Origin: UBA6181 sp016934015
Lineage (GTDB): Bacteria; Bacillota_I; Bacilli_A; Acholeplasmatales; Acholeplasmataceae
DNA length: 5,517 bases
Reading direction: 5' to 3'
NCBI GenBank assembly: GCA_036584525.1
Contig: JAZHDG010000032.1
Location: forward strand, 1 to 5,517
The notes under the pieces: generated by a model
What the model saw: the letters and a program-made list of their open reading frames with translations, nothing else
What the model was told of the DNA's origin: nothing
Database searches by the model: none
Made by a program: the position numbers and the translations under genes
Shown here: positions 1-5,517 of the stretch, one piece after another
Numbering within the stretch: the first letter of the stretch is position 1
How the letters are laid out: every line of letters begins with the position of its first letter

Positions 1-428
1 GGTCATTTATTATGGGTAATAACAAAAAATCAACAAGTAGTGATTTTTATGCTGAGTCTTCCGGTGGTGGTTTTAAGTTTTCAAAAACCTATTATGGTTT
101 ACAATCGCCACTTCTTAATTCGTGGTTAAAGATCGAAGTAAGATTGACAATCAGTCAGGTCAATGGTAATAGTGCTTCTCAAAGTCAATATGAGGGCAAA
201 CCGATATTCCATATTTATAGTTACGATCATAGTGGCCACTATTTAGGAATGCAAACCTACGAACAACAAAGTAAATTTGCGGATATCAAAGAAATAAAAA
301 TCTACATCGCAAATCCAGAAATGGCTTACTTTGAAATTCGCCTTAACGCTTTTCCTTACAAAGGTTCTCAATGTTATAACTTTGGTGTGAGTCAAATTAG
401 CATCAAGGGATGGCCTTACTCTCTCTAA
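1..428 (+). CDS. C-terminal part of an unrecognised protein, possibly a beta-sandwich domain (5' partial)
   Basis: I do not recognise this gene. The frame is open from the left edge to a TAA at 426-428. The first ATG is at 12, but the frame also reads upstream of it (Ser-Phe-Ile before the Met) and only 11 bases precede it, so no ribosome-binding site can be judged. I treat it as the 3' end of a longer gene; a short 138-residue protein starting at 12 is the alternative. The visible part begins with a Ser/Gly/Asn-rich stretch, then has alternating polar and hydrophobic segments rich in Tyr, Phe and Ile, typical of beta strands, and ends in Gly-Trp-Pro-Tyr-Ser-Leu. The motif YFEIRLNAFPYKG followed by a short final strand resembles the edge of carbohydrate-binding or galactose-binding-like jelly rolls, which is only an impression. 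No transmembrane segment or LPXTG anchor is visible. It converges on the hsd operon. Confidence 0.6.
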   Translation, partial: SFIMGNNKKSTSSDFYAESSGGGFKFSKTYYGLQSPLLNSWLKIEVRLTISQVNGNSASQSQYEGKPIFHIYSYDHSGHYLGMQTYEQQSKFADIKEIKIYIANPEMAYFEIRLNAFPYKGSQCYNFGVSQISIKGWPYSL

Positions 429-452
429 AAGTTTTAATACCTGTTACTGATT

Positions 453-485
453 AAAAAGCGACCTCTTTCTCGAGATCGCTTTTTT
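453..485. terminator. Bidirectional rho-independent terminator between convergent units
   Basis: AAAAAGCGA at 453-461 pairs with TCGCTTTTT at 476-484. After one C/A mismatch the stem continues with CTC (463-465) against GAG (472-474), leaving a six-base loop (466-471). The + strand ends in a run of T (480-485), and the - strand reads out through the complement of 453-457, so either direction gives a U-tract. It lies 24 bases after the stop of the left-edge + gene. It is also the first good terminator reached by transcription leaving hsdS on the - strand. Confidence 0.8.
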
Positions 486-750
486 GTATGCACATCGTAG
501 CGATTTTTACCTTTTTATTCACCATTAGCATAGCGGAGATTGAGACTCCATGGATTATCAACCTCAATGAAAGTATTGCCATCAACAATCACATATCCTT
601 TTTTAACAAGATAATATCCTGTCACTATGTGTAAAAAAGACCAGTATGGTGTCTACTCTTTGCTTCCATGCTAATCCACGACATATCTGGATTAATAAGA
701 ACAACACCGCCTGCATCAAGTAAATTAATCAAGTCATGGCAGGAAACGGT
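485..750 (-). pseudogene. Decayed 3' fragment of a papain-like/C39-like peptidase gene
   Basis: Read on the - strand, this stretch gives protein-like sequence broken by two lesions. From about 747 one frame reads HDLINLLDAGGVVLINPD, and then ends HTGLFYT before a TAG at 625-627. Dropping the two bases at 626-627 joins this to the next frame, which gives FYT-VTGYYLV, then FIEVDNPWSLNLRYANGE, then a TAA at 515-517. Past that stop the same frame still reads KGKNRYDVHT down to 485. The order (inhibitor-like 'AGGVV' strand, His before a VTGY strand, then an acidic/Asn residue in a DNPW motif) is what I expect around the catalytic His and Asp/Asn of C39-type cysteine peptidase domains. The catalytic Cys half is missing: sequence upstream of about 750 is unrelated, and hsdS ends 86 bases away. 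The assignment rests on motif memory. That it is a broken coding remnant is more secure than the family name. Confidence 0.55.
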
Positions 751-764
751 GTAAATAATACAAA

Positions 765-797
765 TGCAACCGGCAATAGTTAACGAGTGCAACCGGC
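765..797. repeat. Pair of 10-bp direct repeats TGCAACCGGC
   Basis: TGCAACCGGC occurs at 765-774 and again at 788-797, 23 bases apart start to start, with partial matching on both sides. The second copy also sits in a short inverted repeat (TGCAA at 788-792, TTGCA at 800-804). The pair lies in the non-coding gap between the hsdS stop and the readable part of the peptidase remnant. The copies fall in different phases of the remnant frame, so they are not a coding repeat. Function is unknown. They could be a trace of a recombination junction or chance in a short gap. Confidence 0.5.
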
Positions 798-835
798 CAT
801 TGCAAGTAGTAAATCGACCCAATATACAGTGCTTT

Positions 836-2446
836 TTATAAATTAGTCTTTGATAAAGCAAAGATAATTTTGTTTGCTTTGGAAACAATTCTTTTTTGTT
901 CTTCTAGCGGAGGAATTGGAACAAGAAAATTATTGATATGCGAAGCGCTAACATTATAAATGTTGGTCCCCTGCACCATTGTCCTAACGTACTCGCGATA
1001 AAATTCACTTGAAAAAATCAAATTCAAAAATGGTGATATTTCATCTAGGAAAGGACGTATAATTCTTAAAAATGCACCAATTTGAATGTTGTCATCATCA
1101 GCAAAGAAAAATCCCGGTTTCCCAATAACGTTTTTACTTCCTGTTGATCCTACTATTACTATATCGTTTTTTTTCAGGGTCTTTTCGGGGGAGAGATATT
1201 GATCTGGAAGAAATACATCATCATCGAATAACAAGATATGATTACTTTGAATATTGCCTCCTCGTAAAATTCTGATACCTTCTTTAAGAATGTCGGATTT
1301 GTTATATGATGTGCCTCCAACAACGTTAATTAAACATCCTAGTCTAGTCCACATCCATCCAGGTTGAAGTTCAAAAGGAATTATATCATCAATACACCTT
1401 GTGGTTTTACCTATCTTTTCATAGTACGAACCATCCTCACCTTTGAATATATGAGAATCTGTTTTGTTTTTCTTTATCTTGCCTTCCTTAATGAGCTTTT
1501 CTTTTTCTAATTTAATCCGCTCCAAAAGAACTGATGCTGGTTCATCGTTTGGATCTTGTTTAACTAGTTTGCCTTGAATAGCATATTGAAGAATTGATTT
1601 AGAAAGTTTATCCTCTAATGTCTTGTCTAATTCAGAATCAAGGGTTTCATACATTTCATATTCGTCTATCAGCGGCATTAGTTCTTCTATTTTAGCCACA
1701 ATTCTTTTTTGTTCTTCTAGTGGAGGGAGAGGCACATATAGTTCCAACAATCTTTCTTTGCCGCAATTATAAAATGCTTGTCCAGATTTTTTTGTTACAC
1801 CTTTCAATTGTTGAACAAAAAAAGGTGATGAAAGAGCGTATAACATAAATTTGCTTAAATTAAAATATGGTCTCCAAATAAAAACGAATCCTCCTACAGC
1901 AACATTTGAGTAATCTTTATCGACAAATGCAATTTTTCCTATATTTTCTAAGCTTGAGACTGATGGAGTGATTAAATCGTTTTCTCTCATTAATTCTTCG
2001 GATTTTACATATTTTGCATCTAAAAAAATATCGTTATCAAAAAAATAATAATTTAGTGGGCGAATGTTTCCGCCTCTTAATATTCGGACACTGTTTTCTT
2101 TTTCTATTTTTCCAGCAAAGTCCTTTTTGAAGTTAACACCTGTTCCTACATTAAAGAGGGACTTAAACTTAACAAACACCCAATTACTTGGCAACTCGAA
2201 TGGTATCTCATCATCTATACACTTTGATGTTTTACCTATCTTTTCGTAGTACGAACCATCCTCACCTTTGAATATATGAGAATCTGTTTTGTCTTTCTTA
2301 ATCTTGCCTTCCTTAATGAGCTTTTCTTTTTCAAATTTAATCCGCTCCAAAAGAACTGATGCTGGTACATCGTTTAAATCTTGTTTAACAAGTTTGCCCT
2401 GAATGGCAAGTTGCAATATTGATTTACGTAATTCTTCCGCTTTCAT
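836..2446 (-). CDS. hsdS: Type I restriction-modification specificity subunit HsdS
   Basis: HsdS is the DNA-recognition subunit. It has two target-recognition domains, each reading one half of a bipartite site, and holds two HsdM and two HsdR subunits. The 536-residue length suits a complete subunit. Order seen: helical repeat (residues 8-85), first recognition domain (about 86-238), conserved PPLEEQKRIV (241-250) with a charged helical spacer (about 251-282), second copy of the helical repeat (283-360), second recognition domain (about 361-510), and PPLEEQKRIV again (512-521). Both recognition domains contain RILRGGNI (121-128 and 392-399) but otherwise differ, so an asymmetric target is expected; its sequence cannot be read from the DNA. 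The tail after the last motif is only 15 residues. The ATG overlaps the hsdM stop by one base and has only a weak GGAT 11 bases upstream, so translation is probably coupled to hsdM. No frameshift is seen. Family assignment is firm. Confidence 0.96.
   Translation of the reverse strand: MKAEELRKSILQLAIQGKLVKQDLNDVPASVLLERIKFEKEKLIKEGKIKKDKTDSHIFKGEDGSYYEKIGKTSKCIDDEIPFELPSNWVFVKFKSLFNVGTGVNFKKDFAGKIEKENSVRILRGGNIRPLNYYFFDNDIFLDAKYVKSEELMRENDLITPSVSSLENIGKIAFVDKDYSNVAVGGFVFIWRPYFNLSKFMLYALSSPFFVQQLKGVTKKSGQAFYNCGKERLLELYVPLPPLEEQKRIVAKIEELMPLIDEYEMYETLDSELDKTLEDKLSKSILQYAIQGKLVKQDPNDEPASVLLERIKLEKEKLIKEGKIKKNKTDSHIFKGEDGSYYEKIGKTTRCIDDIIPFELQPGWMWTRLGCLINVVGGTSYNKSDILKEGIRILRGGNIQSNHILLFDDDVFLPDQYLSPEKTLKKNDIVIVGSTGSKNVIGKPGFFFADDDNIQIGAFLRIIRPFLDEISPFLNLIFSSEFYREYVRTMVQGTNIYNVSASHINNFLVPIPPLEEQKRIVSKANKIIFALSKTNL
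1367..1600 (-). repeat. Internal direct repeat of hsdS, copy B (before the second recognition domain)
   Basis: This encodes HsdS residues 283-360 and matches residues 8-85 (2192-2425) in the same orientation, 825 bp away. By my alignment 70 of 78 residues are identical with no gaps; the differences are at positions 13/288, 24/299, 27/302, 38/313, 52/327, 74-75/349-350 and 80/355. At DNA level there are long identical runs, for example the segment containing ACGAACCATCCTCACC. Helix-forming, Lys/Glu-rich sequence fits a conserved scaffold region, not a base-contacting one. Confidence 0.95.
2192..2425 (-). repeat. Internal direct repeat of hsdS, copy A (before the first recognition domain)
   Basis: This encodes HsdS residues 8-85 and is the partner of 1367-1600. 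It carries KSILQLAIQGKLVKQ, then the Lys/Glu-rich ERIKFEKEKLIKEGKIKK helix, and a Gly-Glu-Asp-Gly-Ser-Tyr-Tyr segment leading to IPFEL just before the first recognition domain. The pair gives the subunit its internal pseudo-symmetry. It also offers two long homologous tracts for recombination. Confidence 0.95.
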
Positions 2447-3921
2447 TATTTATCACTATCCATTAATAATTTGATCTTATCGAGAATCTCTTTGATTTTT
2501 TGATCGTTTTCTCCCTTTTTGATGATATAGTCGCTCATCAAATCATAGGGGTCGAGGATTTCTTCGTTCTTATGAGGAAATCCGCAAAGATCGAGATTAT
2601 ATTTTCCTTTGGTAATTTCGTCTTTTGTATATCTTTTTATCTTTGGATTTCCTTCTTCATCATCTAAAGGTTGCCGATTTAACCACCATTCGCGAATTTC
2701 TTGAAAGTGTTTTGACTGAATCGTCTTCGTTTTTGAGAATGCCTTATATCCTTTTGGAAGATCAAGCCGATAGAACCAGGTTTCTTTTGTTCCTTCTCCA
2801 TTTTTCTCAAAAAACAGGACATTCGTTGTAATACTTGTATATGGAGCAAAGACGCTTTTTGGCAAACGAATAATCGTATGAAGATTATATTCTTCTAATA
2901 ATTTTTTCTTGAGGTTAGATTTAGCATTATCATCACCAAATAAAAATCCATCAGGAAGTACTACTCCCGCTCTTCCATTAAGTTTTAATCTATACATAAT
3001 GACAGCCATAAATAGATCGGCGGTTTCACTACTTCTTAATTCTGTGGGAAAATTCATCTTCACAATGTCGTCTTCTGTCCCGCCATATGGAGGGTTCATA
3101 AGGATAACATCGAATTTCTCGTTGTCTTGATAATCGTTGACTTTTCTATTTAAGGAGTTGTCATAGTAAATTTTAGGTTCGTCTACATCATGAAGAATTA
3201 AGTTAGTAAGCCCTAGTGAATATGGGAATGACTTTTTTTCGATTCCAAATACACTTTCACGAACAATTCTTTTATCATCAGCAGAAACGGTTTTTCTTTC
3301 AAGATGTTTTAAAGCACTAACTAAAAAGCCGCCAGTTCCGCATGCAAAGTCGGCAATTGAATCGCCAAGACGAGGATCGACCATCTCAGTGATAAAATCA
3401 GTTAAAGCTCGCGGAGTATAAAACTCTCCACCATCACGCTTGGATTCTTGCAAATCCTTAAGCATTGATTCATACAAATCACCAAATTCATGAGTATCGT
3501 TTGTATTGGTGAAGTCAACTTCATTAAGGGCATTGATCATTTGACGGAGTTTATATCCGTTTTTCATGAAGTTACTTGCATCTTCGAATATGTTTCTAAC
3601 AATCACATGACGCTTTGGCGTCTCACTTGTCACCTCAATCTCTTTAAATGACTTAATAAGTGTGCTGTTTACGAAAGTCAGTAAAGCATCACCCGTTAAA
3701 GCTTTTCCATCGTTATTATCAACAGCCCAGTTTCGCCATTTTAGATTATCTGGAATAATCGATATATAGTTTTCTTCAATTAACTCCCACTCTTGTTCTT
3801 TAGCGTCATATACCTTCAGAAAAATCATCCAAATTGTTTGTTTTAAATATTGGACGGTTCCTGAAAGATCGTCACCTCTCATGATGTCTTGTAATTTTTT
3901 AATTAATGATTCTATTGCCAT
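2446..3921 (-). CDS. hsdM: Type I restriction-modification DNA methyltransferase subunit HsdM
   Basis: HsdM is the S-adenosylmethionine-dependent N6-adenine methyltransferase of the complex. With HsdS it forms the M2S enzyme that protects host DNA, and with HsdR the nuclease. The 491 residues hold an N-terminal helical HsdM domain (about 1-130), GEFYTP (165-170) at the entry to the catalytic fold, the AdoMet-binding motif FACGTGGFL (192-200) and the catalytic NPPY motif (276-279), followed by VVLPDGFLFG (320-329). All key residues for a gamma-type N6-adenine methylase are present, so it should be active. The ATG at 3919-3921 is supported by GAGGA at 3928-3932, six bases upstream. The stop is TAA, one base of which is shared with the hsdS ATG. 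The C-terminal tail (about 470-491) is Lys/Glu/Asp-rich and probably helical. Confidence 0.97.
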   Translation of the reverse strand: MAIESLIKKLQDIMRGDDLSGTVQYLKQTIWMIFLKVYDAKEQEWELIEENYISIIPDNLKWRNWAVDNNDGKALTGDALLTFVNSTLIKSFKEIEVTSETPKRHVIVRNIFEDASNFMKNGYKLRQMINALNEVDFTNTNDTHEFGDLYESMLKDLQESKRDGGEFYTPRALTDFITEMVDPRLGDSIADFACGTGGFLVSALKHLERKTVSADDKRIVRESVFGIEKKSFPYSLGLTNLILHDVDEPKIYYDNSLNRKVNDYQDNEKFDVILMNPPYGGTEDDIVKMNFPTELRSSETADLFMAVIMYRLKLNGRAGVVLPDGFLFGDDNAKSNLKKKLLEEYNLHTIIRLPKSVFAPYTSITTNVLFFEKNGEGTKETWFYRLDLPKGYKAFSKTKTIQSKHFQEIREWWLNRQPLDDEEGNPKIKRYTKDEITKGKYNLDLCGFPHKNEEILDPYDLMSDYIIKKGENDQKIKEILDKIKLLMDSDK

Positions 3922-3923
3922 GT

Positions 3924-5517
3924 TTATTCCTCATAAAGAATATGAACGATTGTTTTGATGAGATCGTTATATTTTTGCTTTCCACCTATTTTTTTCACAG
4001 TCGGAATGAATCCGCCATTTTTTTCAAATCGTTTGAGTTTAAATACTTGGATGTTTTCAATCTCAAAAACATCTAGCTTTTGATATACAGCAAATAAATC
4101 ATCGACAACTTCTTTAACATGTGGTTTCAGCTGTATATAGAATTCCGAATCCATCACGTGGGATATTCTCTCTGACTTCAACGTTGCATCAATCCCATAC
4201 GCCGACATTGCGATAATGTCATAGAGATCAACGTCTTCACCAATTTTTTCTTTAAGTCTTGAGAAATCAACACCTTGTTCTTCAAGGTTGTTAATGATTG
4301 TTTTTTTATCAGAGCTCATCCAATCTTTCTTGAAATCTTCAAAGGTTGGATAAACCGCTGCAATCAATTGTTTCAGATTCTCGGAATGATTAATAATAAG
4401 CTTACCGTCAGGTCCATATATTAATTCAATTTCACTAATGATTTTCGCGGTGACATCGTTTACGCGATACTTCTTACCATTGTCCTCTTCTTCTCCAGGG
4501 TCACCTTCAGTTGGGGGCTCTTCTGGGAGAACATCATCGTCGCCATCGCCAATGTAAACCGATGTAGCAGTTCCATCAAATTCGGGATCACTAAATAATA
4601 AAGTGGCTTTTCGGAAATCAAGAATTGAGAAGTATCGTTTATCACGGTCCCACACTAAACGTGTGCCGCGACCAATTATTTGTTTAAACTTAGTCATAGA
4701 ATTAATCATTTGGTCTAAAACAATTACTTTACACATTTGAATATCAACACCCGTTGATAGTAGTTCGGATGTCGTAACGATTGTGGGGTATTTTGATCCA
4801 TTATCAGCAAAGTGATCAAGTTGTTCCTTCCCGACCTTATCATCGCTTGTGATACGCATGACATATCTTGAATCAATCGCACACATATCGGCGTTCTCAT
4901 TCACTAGTGCCATTCTCATGCGGTCAGCGTGTTCTTGATCAACGCAAAAAACAATAGTTTTCGAATAACGGTCGGTGCTCTTAAGGTAATCAGTTATTTT
5001 ACGAGCAACCTCCATGGTTCTTTGATCAATAATTATTTTTCGGTCAAAATCCTTGCTTGTATAAACCCTTTGCTCAACTTCTTGACCGTAGATGTCAATT
5101 TTCCCTTGTTCAGGAATGTACCCTTCTAAATCTTTATCAATGCCAATACGAAGTACTTTATATGGAGCTAAAAAACCATCATCGATACCTTGTTTTAATG
5201 AATATGTATAGATAGAATCGCCAAAATAATGTCTATTCGAAATGTCTTCTGTTTCTTTTGGCGTCGCCGTCATACCAATATGAATGGCTCCCTTAAAGTA
5301 ATCAAGGATCCGCCGCCATTGACTGTTTTCATCAGCAGAGCCGCGATGACATTCATCAACCACAATTAAATCAAAAAACTCTGGTTGAAATTGTCTGAAT
5401 GCTTCGAGATTTTCGTCACCTGTGAGCTGTTGATATAGTGCCATGTAAACATCATAGGCGGGGTCTAGTTTCCGATTTTCTACTTTTACAAGACTGCCTT
5501 TATTTTTGAAGTGTTCG
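3924..5517 (-). CDS. hsdR: Type I restriction enzyme subunit HsdR, EcoEI-like (N-terminus outside window)
   Basis: HsdR is the ATP-driven translocase and endonuclease subunit. The frame is open to the right edge: 24 codons precede the Met at 5444, so that Met is internal and 530 C-terminal residues are visible. In visible numbering these show helicase motif II DECH (54-57), motif III TATP (83-86), a KTIVFC strand of the second RecA domain (186-191), motif V around TTSELLSTGVDI (248-259) and motif VI QIIGRGTR (279-286). A 22-residue acidic linker follows (324-345). The last 180 or so residues, ending in a GGFIPTVKKIGGKQKY segment, look like the EcoEI_R_C domain that contacts the methylase. The Walker A motif and the PD-(D/E)xK nuclease domain should lie beyond the window, so nuclease activity cannot be judged. 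EcoEI-type HsdR proteins are roughly 800 residues, so about a third is missing here. The stop TAA lies two bases from the hsdM ATG. Confidence 0.96.
   Translation of the reverse strand, partial: EHFKNKGSLVKVENRKLDPAYDVYMALYQQLTGDENLEAFRQFQPEFFDLIVVDECHRGSADENSQWRRILDYFKGAIHIGMTATPKETEDISNRHYFGDSIYTYSLKQGIDDGFLAPYKVLRIGIDKDLEGYIPEQGKIDIYGQEVEQRVYTSKDFDRKIIIDQRTMEVARKITDYLKSTDRYSKTIVFCVDQEHADRMRMALVNENADMCAIDSRYVMRITSDDKVGKEQLDHFADNGSKYPTIVTTSELLSTGVDIQMCKVIVLDQMINSMTKFKQIIGRGTRLVWDRDKRYFSILDFRKATLLFSDPEFDGTATSVYIGDGDDDVLPEEPPTEGDPGEEEDNGKKYRVNDVTAKIISEIELIYGPDGKLIINHSENLKQLIAAVYPTFEDFKKDWMSSDKKTIINNLEEQGVDFSRLKEKIGEDVDLYDIIAMSAYGIDATLKSERISHVMDSEFYIQLKPHVKEVVDDLFAVYQKLDVFEIENIQVFKLKRFEKNGGFIPTVKKIGGKQKYNDLIKTIVHILYEE
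3928..3932 (-). promoter_or_regulatory. Ribosome-binding site of hsdM, inside the hsdR 3' end
   Basis: GAGGA on the - strand sits six bases before the hsdM ATG and doubles as the last Glu-Glu codons of hsdR. This fixes the hsdM start. It also implies that ribosomes finishing hsdR can feed hsdM, while hsdS, with no comparable site, depends on the TAATG overlap. Confidence 0.8.

Noticed and set aside
429..835. CRISPR array, tRNA or insertion sequence in the gap
   Set aside because: There are only two short repeat copies, no cloverleaf-like sequence that I could find, and no transposase fragment or long terminal inverted repeats.
625..888. An 87-codon open frame on the - strand as an intact small gene
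   Set aside because: Its first part overlaps the 3' end of hsdS out of frame and reads as noise. Only the part from about residue 48 is protein-like, and that continues in another frame past its stop, so it belongs to the remnant.
836..2446. Phase-variable hsdS switching by inversion
   Set aside because: The repeats are direct, not inverted. No second hsdS cassette or site-specific recombinase is visible in the window.
2064..3130. Short + strand open frames of about 60-75 codons at 2064-2249, 2625-2831 and 2909-3130
   Set aside because: They are antisense to well-supported hsdS and hsdM, have no recognisable product, and give low-complexity translations typical of shadow frames.
4460..5129. 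Short open frames inside hsdR at 4460-4645 (-) and 4929-5129 (+)
   Set aside because: Both lie wholly within the conserved HsdR helicase and linker coding sequence, with no independent support.
836..5517. A novel or hybrid defence system (BREX, DISARM, Dnd or similar)
   Set aside because: The three genes carry ordinary HsdR, HsdM and HsdS motifs in a standard order, with no extra gene between them.
1..5517. Use of TGA as a tryptophan codon, as in some Mollicutes
   Set aside because: Tryptophans checked in hsdM are TGG, and the genes read full length under the standard bacterial code without any in-frame TGA.

Overview
The window is AT-rich bacterial DNA, best read as a low-GC Gram-positive (Bacillota) or Acholeplasma/Mycoplasmatota-like chromosome. 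That placement is an inference from base composition and from the style of the proteins; nothing here fixes a genus. The standard bacterial code fits: tryptophans checked in hsdM are TGG, the coding frames hold no in-frame TGA, and all four readable gene ends are TAA.

Layout. (1) 1-428, + strand: the 3' end of an unrecognised gene, open to the left edge. Its product looks like a beta-rich C-terminal domain. (2) 453-485: a strong hairpin with U-tracts on both strands, probably a shared terminator for two convergent transcription units. (3) 485-750, - strand: what looks like a decayed 3' fragment of a papain-like/C39-like peptidase gene, with a frameshift and an in-frame stop. (4) 765-797: two copies of a 10-bp direct repeat in the gap next to the hsdS stop. 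(5) 836-5517, - strand: a type I restriction-modification operon in the order hsdR (N-terminus outside the window), hsdM, hsdS.

The three hsd genes are tightly packed. hsdR and hsdM are 2 nt apart, with the hsdM ribosome-binding site inside the last hsdR codons. hsdM and hsdS overlap by one base (TAATG). HsdS recognises a bipartite DNA site through two target-recognition domains, HsdM methylates adenine in that site, and HsdR translocates DNA and cuts when the site is unmethylated. HsdR and HsdS look like the EcoEI/EcoAI (type IB-like) branch. HsdS contains a long near-identical direct duplication, one copy before each target-recognition domain.

I found no undescribed defence system. The restriction operon is a known type with apparently intact hsdM and hsdS. 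The least explained parts are the left-edge gene, the decayed peptidase fragment, and the junction where that fragment meets hsdS.
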